Source: CAYLUN01 sp964386865
GTDB lineage: Bacteria; Verrucomicrobiota; Kiritimatiellia; RFP12; UBA1067
DNA length: 45,446 bases
Assembly (NCBI GenBank): GCA_964386865.1
Contig: CAYLUN010000047.1
Coordinates: forward strand, 1 to 45,446
Direction: 5' to 3'
In this document: positions 30,661 through 38,753 of the stretch, one piece after another
Position numbering within the stretch: position 1 is the stretch's first letter
How the letters are laid out: the number at the start of each line of letters is the position of its first letter
Translations under genes and position numbers: made by a program
Notes under the pieces: model-generated
The model's database searches: none
Told to the model about the DNA's origin: nothing
The model's input: the letters and a program-made list of their open reading frames with translations, nothing else

Positions 30661-33246
30661 ATGAAGGCGATGTCGGTGTTCGTGAGGCGTCTCTTGAAAG
30701 TCGGGGCGGGCGCGTGGGCAGGGTTCGCTCTGACCGCGGGCGCGGCGGATTACACCTGGCTCGCCTCGCCCGCAACGGGCAACTGGAACCTGACGGACGC
30801 GAACTGGTCGGGCGCGGGTTCGGTCTGGGCGAATGCGAGTGCGAACAACGCCCTGTTCGGCCCGTCAGCGACCCTGAGCATCACCGCGGACGCCATCGTG
30901 GCAAGCAACGTCACGTTCAATGCCGACGGCTACTCCATCGGGGGCGGGCCGCTGGATTTTGCGAGCCGGATCACGGTGACCAACGGTGTGACGGCGACGC
31001 TGACGGCGCCCCTTGTGCACTCGAGCACGAACCTCGTCTTTTACAAGTTCGGGGCTGGCTCTTTGGTGATGAGCGCCCCTGCCGCCAGCAGTAACGTGCT
31101 CGCCTCGTTCCGCGCGACCGAAGGCACGTGGCTGCATGCGGGCGGAACCACCGTGGTTACCAAGGCAAGCACCAATCCGGAGTCGGCGCCCCTGTTCTGG
31201 GTCAACGGTGGAACCTTGGTTGTCGGGGGCGGACTCCTGAAGACGACCGGTAACAATTACGCACGGGTGAGCGAAAGCGGTCGGCTGATCATTACCAACG
31301 GCACGGTGGATTTAAATGCGAACAGCGAGCTGCTGAACGGGCACAATACGCCGGGCATAACCACCGTCAGCCACGGCGGTGTGTTGGATCTGAAAACGCT
31401 GCGCATTTCACAGAACTTCAGTGCGGCCGCGCTGACCGCGATCAACATCAACACCGGTGGCACGATCCGTCTGAACCAGTTCGGCCTCGACACCAGTTCG
31501 GCGAAGAACGGCACGGTCAACTTCAACGGCGGGATGATCGTGGCCAAGGATACCGTGAACCAGTTGGACATGCTGGGTACGACCAACATTAACTGGCGCA
31601 ACATTGTCGTCAACGTGCTGGCGGGCGGCGCGGTCATCAACAACAACGGCTGCAGCTTCTACGTGCGGCAGAATATGGCCGGCACGCCCGGAGACGGCGG
31701 ATTGACCAAGTTGGGCGGAGGCAGCCTGCTCCAGCGCGGCACGAACACCTACACCGGCGCGACGACGCTGAAGGGCGGGGGTCTGAACATCATCCGCGAC
31801 CACAACCTGGGCGCGGCGCCGTCCGCTCCGGCCACAAACATCCTCTTCCTCGCGAACGCGACGCTTCAAAGCAGCGACAACCACACGCTCGACGCCAACC
31901 GGACGGTGCTCATCACCAACGCCGTGACGGCCACATTCGACACGCAAACGTACACGCAGACGATTCGCGGCGCGATCGTCGGCGCGGAGACGAACGCGGT
32001 TCTCCTGAAGGGCGGCACCGGCACGCTGATCCTCGACCCGGGCCCGGCTTCCGGCATAAACGTCGGCACGCTGCGCTGCACAGCCGGCACGCTGGCCGTG
32101 GTCAGCGGCACCAATTTTGTGACGGCCGGCAACAGAGGCCAGAACCAGCCTGGGGTGTGGATATCGGGCGGCACGCTTCTGGTGGGCGGCGGCCTGCTGA
32201 AGGCAACCCAGCCCATGTTCATCAACATCGACGGCGGCGCGCTGCTGGTCACGAACGGGCTGGCTGACTTCTCGACCCAGAACGAGCTACTCAACGCGAT
32301 CGGCGCCTACGGCTGGACGACGGTGAGCGGTAGCGGCGTGCTCGATGTGAAGGCTCTGCGCATTTCGCAGCTGGGCGGGTACCCATCCAATGCCGTCGTC
32401 AACGTCAACACGGGCGGCGTGCTCCGGATCAACAATTTTTACATCGACATCGGAGCCACGCAGAAGGGGTTGCTCAACCTGAACGGCGGCACGGTCGTGG
32501 CCAAGGGGACGACGGCCGATTTCCTGGGCACCACGGCGGCGCTGGTCGGGAACGCCAACGACAAGTGGCTGACGAATATTACGGTGAATGTCCTGCAAGG
32601 CGGCGCGATCTTCCACTGCGACTTGGAGAACCACATCAAGCAGCCGCTCTACGGCGCGGTTCCGAACGACGGCGGCTTGATCAAGCGCGGCGCGGGGGTG
32701 CTTCTGCTCGCCAACACCAACACCTACTCGGGTGCGACGCGCGTCGAAGGCGGGACCCTGCGGCTGTACGTGAACAACACGCTGCGGGCGGGCGGAGCCG
32801 CCTGGGTGGGCACCAACGCCACGTTCGACGTCAACAACAAGGCGCAGGCGCTCTCCCTCCTCGGCGGCAGCGGGCTGGTGGAGAACAACACCCTGCTGAC
32901 GGTGGCGGGCGAGGTTGCGCCGGGTGACGCGGGCTCATACGGCACGCTGACGCTGGCGTCGCCCTGCGCGCTGAGCGGCTCGCTCACGGTGGACGTGGCG
33001 GCAGACGGCTCGTGCGACCGGCTGCACGTGGCAGGCGATCTGAGCCTGTCTGGGCTCTCGCTGAACGTGGCGGACGCGGGTCAGCTGAACAAGGATCACA
33101 CGTACATGATCGCGTCTTACACGGGTGCGCTGAGCAGCACGTTCGGTGCGGTGGCGCTGCCCCCGCGCTGGTTTGTCCGGCACGACGCGGCCGCCAAGCA
33201 GGTTCTGCTTGTCTACAACCCTGTCACGGTGGTCATCGTTCAGTGA
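30661..33246 (+). CDS. Autotransporter-associated beta-strand repeat protein, tandem copy 2
   Basis: An 861-residue paralogue of the previous gene, starting 24 bp after its stop at ATG 30661 (GGAGGAG upstream); an earlier ATG at 30643 is less likely. The signal peptide ends LTAGA before ADYTWL. The first ~28 mature residues (nt 30748-30825) are nearly identical to copy 1, and the same two-module architecture and terminal strand (RWFVRHDAAAKQVLLVY) follow, ending VTVVIVQ. Divergence is higher in the middle. It probably forms a long beta-solenoid at the cell surface; adhesion or matrix roles are inferred from the family. The pair is likely one transcription unit. Confidence 0.88.
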   Translation: MKAMSVFVRRLLKVGAGAWAGFALTAGAADYTWLASPATGNWNLTDANWSGAGSVWANASANNALFGPSATLSITADAIVASNVTFNADGYSIGGGPLDFASRITVTNGVTATLTAPLVHSSTNLVFYKFGAGSLVMSAPAASSNVLASFRATEGTWLHAGGTTVVTKASTNPESAPLFWVNGGTLVVGGGLLKTTGNNYARVSESGRLIITNGTVDLNANSELLNGHNTPGITTVSHGGVLDLKTLRISQNFSAAALTAININTGGTIRLNQFGLDTSSAKNGTVNFNGGMIVAKDTVNQLDMLGTTNINWRNIVVNVLAGGAVINNNGCSFYVRQNMAGTPGDGGLTKLGGGSLLQRGTNTYTGATTLKGGGLNIIRDHNLGAAPSAPATNILFLANATLQSSDNHTLDANRTVLITNAVTATFDTQTYTQTIRGAIVGAETNAVLLKGGTGTLILDPGPASGINVGTLRCTAGTLAVVSGTNFVTAGNRGQNQPGVWISGGTLLVGGGLLKATQPMFINIDGGALLVTNGLADFSTQNELLNAIGAYGWTTVSGSGVLDVKALRISQLGGYPSNAVVNVNTGGVLRINNFYIDIGATQKGLLNLNGGTVVAKGTTADFLGTTAALVGNANDKWLTNITVNVLQGGAIFHCDLENHIKQPLYGAVPNDGGLIKRGAGVLLLANTNTYSGATRVEGGTLRLYVNNTLRAGGAAWVGTNATFDVNNKAQALSLLGGSGLVENNTLLTVAGEVAPGDAGSYGTLTLASPCALSGSLTVDVAADGSCDRLHVAGDLSLSGLSLNVADAGQLNKDHTYMIASYTGALSSTFGAVALPPRWFVRHDAAAKQVLLVYNPVTVVIVQ

Positions 33247-33356
33247 TAGGAGTTGCATCCGGCGCCCAAATCGGCGAAACTAAGAACTCACGTTGGCGGA
33301 TGCCGCAACCCCGCGCCGAACAGGTGTCGAGGCGGCTGCCAGACCAGCGTTCAAAT

Positions 33357-34061
33357 ATGGTTGAAGCGAGTACAGCAAGCGTACATGGCGTGCCGGGCGA
33401 GCGGGCGCGCGCAACGGGTGTCATGCGGGCGCTGTGGCCGCTGCTGCTCTCCGTGTTTTTGTTCGGGCTCTTTGTGGGCGTCGCCTTGCCCCGCGTGCCG
33501 CGGGGAGTGGCCGGCGCCGGCCTGCTGGCGGTGGCGGCTTTTCTGGTTTGGGCGGTACGCGACGGTCTCAGGGGGCTGGGCTCTTTCTTCAAAGGCGCGC
33601 GCGGCGAAGAGCGTGTAGCCCTGCTGCTGGCGGGGCTTCCGAGCGCGTACCACGTTTTTCACGACGTCCCGTGCGGGGGGGCGGGCGGCATCGACCACGC
33701 CGTGATCGGGCCGACCGGGCTTTTCGTGGTCGAGACCAAGTGCTGGGCCGGCGCCGTCACGCTGGAGGGCGGCGAGATCCTCGTGGATGGCGGGGCTCCC
33801 AGCCGGGCGCCTATTCCGCAGGCGCGCGCCTCGGCGCGCGCGCTGGCCGCCTTCCTGTCCGAGCGGCTTGAAGCCGTGCCGGCGTGCGTGCCGGTGGTTT
33901 GTTTCGCGAGCGACACGCTCGCAGGCGGAGCCGAAAAGGCTGAGGACACGCGGGTCTGCAACGCCCGCAGCTTGACCGGGTTGATTCTCTCGCATGCGGG
34001 CCATGTGACGGCCGATGATATCGAACGGATCGTGAAAGTGATGGAGCAAAAAGCCTCATGA
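33357..34061 (+). CDS. Membrane-anchored NERD-domain protein
   Basis: A 234-residue protein if begun at ATG 33357; ATG 33423 is an alternative and neither has a clear ribosome site. Two hydrophobic helices (about 25-43 and 50-67) anchor it. Residues ~80-190 form a NERD (nuclease-related) domain: GARGEERVALLL helix, then IDHAVIGPTGLFVVETK with Asp113, Glu126 and Lys128, the D-ExK signature of the PD-(D/E)XK nuclease fold. The C-terminal ~40 residues carry a helical tail. NERD proteins are thought to cleave or bind nucleic acid, but function is unsettled. The stop overlaps the start of prc (ATGA), indicating coupled expression. Confidence 0.8.
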   Translation: MVEASTASVHGVPGERARATGVMRALWPLLLSVFLFGLFVGVALPRVPRGVAGAGLLAVAAFLVWAVRDGLRGLGSFFKGARGEERVALLLAGLPSAYHVFHDVPCGGAGGIDHAVIGPTGLFVVETKCWAGAVTLEGGEILVDGGAPSRAPIPQARASARALAAFLSERLEAVPACVPVVCFASDTLAGGAEKAEDTRVCNARSLTGLILSHAGHVTADDIERIVKVMEQKAS

Positions 34062-36196
34062 GAATGTGTGTCTTCCTGACCGGCGCGTGCCTGGGCGCGA
34101 CAACGCTGACGCTGAGTGTAGCCGCCGTGCAGGCGAAGGAGCTGGTGCCGCAGCCCCACTACGGCGAAATCGCACAGAAGCTGGGGCGCGTCTTGCCCTC
34201 CGCGCACCTGCTCCAGACTCCGCTGGGCGACGACATTTCGCAGAAGGCGTGGACGAACCTGATCAGCTCGTTTGACCCTGATCACAGCTACTTCTTGCAG
34301 AGCGATATTGCCGCGTTCACGAACATGCTGTTTCAGATCGACGACGCGGTCAAGGCGGGCGACGTGTCGTTCCCCTACGAGGTCTACCGTGTCTTCTGCG
34401 GGCGGGTGGAGGAGCGCTACGGCTTTGTGACCAACGCGCTCGTTAAAGGCTTCACCTTCACGGAGGACGAGCGCTACCTGTGGAAGCGCCGCGATCTGCC
34501 TTGGCCGGCTAGCCAGGCGGAGCAGGATGAGCTTTGGCGCAAGCGGATCAAGAACGAGTGCTTGGTGCATCTGATCGGCAAGGAGATAGACCGCGCCGCC
34601 GCCACGAACCTGCCGCCCGCGGCGGCGGCGGCCGTCACGACGAACGCGCCCGTGGACACGCCGGAGGAGACGATCACCAAGCGCTACAAGCAGTTCATGA
34701 TCGTGATTCAGGACATGGACGAGGAGGCGATCCTGCAGCGCTACCTGGGATCCGTCGCGACGGCCTACGACCCGCACTCGGACTACCTGTCGCCCATGCG
34801 CAAAGAAGACTTCGATATCGACATGAACCTCTCGCTCTGCGGGATCGGCGCGGTGCTGCGCTCGGAGGATGGCATGGCGCGCATCAGCGAGGTGATCTCC
34901 GGCGGGCCCGCCGATCGGGACAAGCGCGACATCCGGCTGATCCCGGGCGACAAGATCATCGGCGTCGGACAGGGCGACGCGGTGATCGAGGACATTGTGC
35001 ATCTGCCGCTGAACAAGGCGGTGCGCAAGATCCGCGGCGAGAAGGGCACCAAGGTCGTTCTGAAGGTGATCCCGGCCGCCGATCCGAGCGGAGTCACCAC
35101 CAAGCGCGTGGATCTGATCCGCGACGAGGTGAAGCTCGAGGAGCAGGCCGCCACGGGGCGCGTGACCCGCGTGACGCTCAAGGACGGGGCTGCCCGCAAC
35201 TTGGGCGTGTTGCGCCTGCCGACCTTCTACGGTACGATGGAAAAGCGGCCGAGCCAAGAGGGCTTCCGCAGCGCCACGGTCGATGTCGCTAAGCAGATCG
35301 CGGCCTTCAACGGCGAAAACGTCGCGGGCATGATCCTCGACCTTCGCAACAACGGCGGCGGCCTGCTGCGCGAGGCGATCAGCCTGGCGGGCCTGTTCGT
35401 GCGCAGCGGCCCGGCGGTGCAGGTGCGCGAGCCGCGCCAGATCATGGTGCTGCCGGTTCCGAACATGGAGCCGGCGATGGCCTTCCGGCGGCCGGTGGTC
35501 GTGCTGGTGAACCGCGCCTCAGCCTCCGCGTCGGAAATTGTGGCCGGGGCTTTGCAGGACTATGGGCGCGCGGTGCTGGTAGGCGACACGCAGTCGCACG
35601 GCAAGGGCACGGTTCAGACCGTCATGTCGCTGGGGCCGGAAAGAATGGGCTCGCTGAAGGTTACGAACGCCAGCTTCTACCGCATCAACGGCTCGTCCAC
35701 GCAGCGCAAGGGCGTGGCGTCTGACATCGTGATCCCGTCGATGCTCGACGGCCTGGATATCGGCGAGGACAAGCTTCCGGGCGCGCTGCCGTGGACGCAG
35801 GTCGAGTCCGCACTCTTTATCCCCGTCTCGGACGTGGTCAAGTTTGTGCCGCAGCTGAAGGAGCTGTCCGCCAAGCGCTTGTCCTCGAACAGCCGCTATG
35901 CGCGCTACTGCTCGATGGTGCGCCACGTGCAAGAGGTCAACGACAAGAGCGAGGTTTCGCTGGAGATGAACGCGCGGCGCAAGATCATGAAGGCCGAGAA
36001 CGAGGTCCGCAAGCTTGAGGACGCGGAGATGGAGAACGTGCGCAAGAACGGCGGCGAAGAGGACGTGGTGCTCGACGAGGCGCTCAATATTCTTTCTGAC
36101 CTGGTCGACCTGACGGGCGGGGCCGACGTGCCGATGGAGACCGAGGGCGACCTGCGGACGCGCATGATGCGCATTTTTGGCCGCGAGACGCCGTGA
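34058..36196 (+). CDS. prc: Carboxy-terminal processing (tail-specific) protease, S41 family
   Basis: A 712-residue periplasmic protease with a signal peptide (about 1-28, ending AVQA). The Prc-type N-terminal domain covers about 35-230 (DPDHSYFLQSDI), a PDZ domain about 240-340 (IPGDKIIGVGQG), and the S41 core about 370-530. The serine cluster NRASASASEI (485-494) holds the nucleophile, best matched by Ser490, with Lys516 (SHGKGTVQ) as the general base, the normal Ser/Lys dyad. The DUF3340-like C-terminal domain follows, as in E. coli Prc (682 residues), and the length fits that family. It degrades proteins with nonpolar C termini and processes envelope or peptidoglycan enzymes. It overlaps the NERD gene, and dapF starts 31 bp after its stop. 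Confidence 0.93.
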   Translation: MRMCVFLTGACLGATTLTLSVAAVQAKELVPQPHYGEIAQKLGRVLPSAHLLQTPLGDDISQKAWTNLISSFDPDHSYFLQSDIAAFTNMLFQIDDAVKAGDVSFPYEVYRVFCGRVEERYGFVTNALVKGFTFTEDERYLWKRRDLPWPASQAEQDELWRKRIKNECLVHLIGKEIDRAAATNLPPAAAAAVTTNAPVDTPEETITKRYKQFMIVIQDMDEEAILQRYLGSVATAYDPHSDYLSPMRKEDFDIDMNLSLCGIGAVLRSEDGMARISEVISGGPADRDKRDIRLIPGDKIIGVGQGDAVIEDIVHLPLNKAVRKIRGEKGTKVVLKVIPAADPSGVTTKRVDLIRDEVKLEEQAATGRVTRVTLKDGAARNLGVLRLPTFYGTMEKRPSQEGFRSATVDVAKQIAAFNGENVAGMILDLRNNGGGLLREAISLAGLFVRSGPAVQVREPRQIMVLPVPNMEPAMAFRRPVVVLVNRASASASEIVAGALQDYGRAVLVGDTQSHGKGTVQTVMSLGPERMGSLKVTNASFYRINGSSTQRKGVASDIVIPSMLDGLDIGEDKLPGALPWTQVESALFIPVSDVVKFVPQLKELSAKRLSSNSRYARYCSMVRHVQEVNDKSEVSLEMNARRKIMKAENEVRKLEDAEMENVRKNGGEEDVVLDEALNILSDLVDLTGGADVPMETEGDLRTRMMRIFGRETP

Positions 36197-36227
36197 CGCG
36201 CGAGCGATCCAACGGGGGGCGGTGGCA

Positions 36228-37067
36228 ATGAAGCTGAAGTTTACGAAGATGCACGGCGCGGGAAACGATTTCGTGATGATCGACGACCGCGAGGGCAACG
36301 TTCCGTGGGAGGACCACTTCCTCATGGCCGCCCTGGCCGGGCGCCGCACGGGGGTGGGGTGCGAGGGCGTGATCCTCGTGCAGCGCTCTGACAAGGCCGA
36401 CTTCCGCATGCGCTTCTTGAATCCGGACGGCACCGAGGTCGAGCTGTGCGGCAACGGGTCGCGCTGCGCGGCGGCGTTCGCGCAGTCGATCGGCGCGAGC
36501 GGCTCGGCCCTGACGATGGAGACCATGTGCGGGCTTGTGGACGCGCAGATCATCGACAGCGGCACCGTCTGCGTCTGGATGCCGGAGCCGGTGAAGAAGA
36601 ACTACGGCATCGAGCTGAAGGTCGGACCCGAAACCGTGCGCGGAGACTTCATGAACACCGGCGTCCCGCACTTTGTCGTGCAGGTGCCGAATATCAGCAC
36701 AGTCAACGTGCAGGATCTCGGCCGCGCCTTGCGGCTGCACCCGGCGTTCGCTCCGGACGGCACGAACGTGGACTTCGTTTCCTTCCGCGCGCCCAACCGT
36801 ATGACGATGCGCACCTACGAGCGGGGCGTCGAGGCGGAGTCCGGCGCGTGCGGCACCGGCGCCGTGGCGTGCGTGGTGGTGGCCGTGGAGACGGCCCGTT
36901 TCACCTTGCCCACGAAGGTCAAGACCTCGTCCGGCTATGAGCTAACCATCGACGGCGACTGGCGGCACCGCAAGTGCACCGGCCTGACCCTGACCGGCCC
37001 CGTGAAGTTCGTTTTCACCGGCGAGATCGATCTGGACGCCATCGACATGGGTGGCGAGATCGACTGA
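36228..37067 (+). CDS. dapF: Diaminopimelate epimerase
   Basis: A 279-residue enzyme converting LL- to meso-diaminopimelate for lysine and peptidoglycan synthesis in the cytoplasm. Both catalytic cysteines are present: Cys74 in LCGNGSRC and Cys208 in SGACGTGA, together with the N-terminal KMHGAGNDF loop of the family. GGGGGGC upstream supports ATG 36228; a longer frame from 36177 reads back into prc. It lies 31 bp after prc and 4 bp before rsmE, so a prc-dapF-rsmE-rlmB run is likely co-transcribed. Length and motifs are standard; nothing odd is seen. Confidence 0.96.
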   Translation: MKLKFTKMHGAGNDFVMIDDREGNVPWEDHFLMAALAGRRTGVGCEGVILVQRSDKADFRMRFLNPDGTEVELCGNGSRCAAAFAQSIGASGSALTMETMCGLVDAQIIDSGTVCVWMPEPVKKNYGIELKVGPETVRGDFMNTGVPHFVVQVPNISTVNVQDLGRALRLHPAFAPDGTNVDFVSFRAPNRMTMRTYERGVEAESGACGTGAVACVVVAVETARFTLPTKVKTSSGYELTIDGDWRHRKCTGLTLTGPVKFVFTGEIDLDAIDMGGEID

Positions 37068-37071
37068 GCGT

Positions 37072-37794
37072 ATGAACCGCATCCTCATCGAGCCGGAAGA
37101 ACTGCGGGCGGACGGCACGGCGACGCTGTCCGACGCGCGGGCGGCGCATGTGCGCGAGGTGCTGCGCGCCCGGGGCGGCGAGACCATCCGGACCGGCACG
37201 GTCAACGGCTTGGCCGGGAACTCGACGGTGCTGGAGGTTTGCGCGGACGGGGTGACGTTACGGCCGCAGCATGCGGCGAGGCCGGCCGAGCCTTGGATCG
37301 ACCTGCTGCTAGCGGCGCCCCGGCCGAAGGCGCTCAAGCGCTTGTGGCCGCAGCTCGCCGCGCTCGGCGTCGGCCGCATCGTAGTCGTCAACGCCTTCAA
37401 GGTCGAAAAGTGCTACTTCAGCAGCCAGTGGCTCGAGCCCGCGCATTACCGGCCGCTGCTCCTCGAAGGGCTTTCGCAGGCGGGGCTCACGCGGCTGCCC
37501 GAGGTGCTCGTGCGGACGCGCTTCAAGCCGTTCGTGGAGGATGAGCTGGAGTCGCTTTTTCCCGGGTCGCTGCGCCTGCTGGCGCATCCGGGGCCCCGGA
37601 CGGCGCCGCTGGAGGCGGACCGCGCGCGGCGCCCGCTGCTGGCGATCGGCCCCGAGGGCGGCTGGACGGACTACGAGCTGAAAATGCTGCAGGCGCGCGA
37701 GTTCGGCCTGTTCTCACTGGGCGCCCGCACGCTGCGGACGGACACGGCCTGCGTGGCGCTCGTGTCGGTGCTCGGCTATCTGATGGAGAAATGA
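37072..37794 (+). CDS. rsmE: 16S rRNA (uracil1498-N3)-methyltransferase
   Basis: A 240-residue SPOUT-class enzyme that methylates U1498 of 16S rRNA using S-adenosylmethionine. The C-terminal knot motifs are clear: AIGPEGGW (191-198) and SLGARTLRTDTA (215-226). The N-terminal PUA-like part (about 1-70) includes HVREVLRARGGE. The start at ATG 37072 is chosen over an upstream in-frame codon inside dapF. It is separated by 4 bp from dapF and 1 bp from rlmB. Confidence 0.95.
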   Translation: MNRILIEPEELRADGTATLSDARAAHVREVLRARGGETIRTGTVNGLAGNSTVLEVCADGVTLRPQHAARPAEPWIDLLLAAPRPKALKRLWPQLAALGVGRIVVVNAFKVEKCYFSSQWLEPAHYRPLLLEGLSQAGLTRLPEVLVRTRFKPFVEDELESLFPGSLRLLAHPGPRTAPLEADRARRPLLAIGPEGGWTDYELKMLQAREFGLFSLGARTLRTDTACVALVSVLGYLMEK

Positions 37795-37795
37795 C

Positions 37796-38596
37796 ATGCG
37801 AGGCAGAAACAAGCAGTTCAAGGATTTCCGCGGCGAGGCGCGGCGGGAAACGTCGGAGCGGGGCGACTGGATTTACGGGAGGCGGCCGGCGCTCGAGGTA
37901 GTAAAGGCCGGCAAGCGCCACCTGTACGAGGCGGTTCTGCCGCCGGACGGGCACGACTCGCCGGAGGTAGGCGAGCTGCGCGGGCTGCTGCTGGAGCGGG
38001 GCGTGCCGTTCAAGCGCGTGGAGCGCGAGGAGCTGGACGAGCTGTGCGAGGGCGGCAACCACCAGGGCGTGGCCCTGAGGGCGGGCGGCTTCCCGTACAT
38101 CTCGTTCGAGCAGGTGATCCATGACGTCAAGGAGGACGCGAGCGCGCTCGTGCTGATCCTCGACCACATCGAGGACCCGCAAAACGTCGGCTCGGTGCTG
38201 CGCACGGCAGACGCGGCGGGCGTGACGGCCGTGGTGCTGCCGGAGGATCGCGCCGCAGGCGTGACGCCGGGCGTGGTGCGGGCCTCGGCGGGGGCGGCCG
38301 AGCACATGCGCGTGGCCAAGGTGGTCAACCTGGTGCGGGCGATGAAGGAGTTGCAGGAGGCGGGGGTGTGGATCACGGGGTTGGACTTCGGCCCGGACAC
38401 TAAGCCCTACACGACGGTGGACTTCAAGGGGCGCGTGGCGCTCGTGGTCGGAAGCGAGGGCAGGGGCATCTCCCGCCTGGTCCGCGAGTCGTGCGATTTC
38501 CTCGCGAGCCTGCCCATGAAGGGGCGCGTCGAGTCGCTGAACGCGGGCGTCGCGGGCGCGATCGCCCTGTATGAGATCGTGCGCCAGCGCGGGTAG
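37796..38596 (+). CDS. rlmB: TrmH-family 23S rRNA (guanosine2251-2'-O)-methyltransferase
   Basis: A 266-residue SPOUT methyltransferase of the SpoU/TrmH family. After a basic N-terminal stretch comes an L30e-like domain (WIYGRRPALEVVKAG), then the knot motifs NVGSVLRTADAAGV, VVGSEGRGISRL and ESLNAGVAGAIALYE. The RlmB assignment rests on overall architecture and the GRRPALE opening; a sister specificity within the family cannot be excluded. GGAG inside the end of rsmE serves as ribosome site. Confidence 0.9.
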   Translation: MRGRNKQFKDFRGEARRETSERGDWIYGRRPALEVVKAGKRHLYEAVLPPDGHDSPEVGELRGLLLERGVPFKRVEREELDELCEGGNHQGVALRAGGFPYISFEQVIHDVKEDASALVLILDHIEDPQNVGSVLRTADAAGVTAVVLPEDRAAGVTPGVVRASAGAAEHMRVAKVVNLVRAMKELQEAGVWITGLDFGPDTKPYTTVDFKGRVALVVGSEGRGISRLVRESCDFLASLPMKGRVESLNAGVAGAIALYEIVRQRG

Positions 38597-38636
38597 CGGT
38601 GTCGCGAGCGGGGACTGGCAGTTGGAGCGCCGGGGC

Positions 38637-38691
38637 GGTAGGGACGCCGCCCCGGCGGCACCTGCGGACGGCAGGGGCTGCCGTCCCTACC
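38637..38691. repeat. Cruciform-type palindromic element
   Basis: The outer arms GGTAGGGACG (38637-38646) and CGTCCCTACC are perfect inverted repeats. Inside are two further hairpins, GCCG...CGGC (38646-38659) and GACGGCA...TGCCGTC (38668-38686). This nested design is typical of dispersed REP-like or miniature palindromic elements. It lies in the 157-bp gap between rlmB and the beta-helix gene and could also end transcription. Confidence 0.6.
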
Positions 38692-38753
38692 ACGTCGATT
38701 TTCGTGCGGAATGGCTGGGCTTGGGGCCGGCTGCTGAACAAAAGGGGGGAGTT

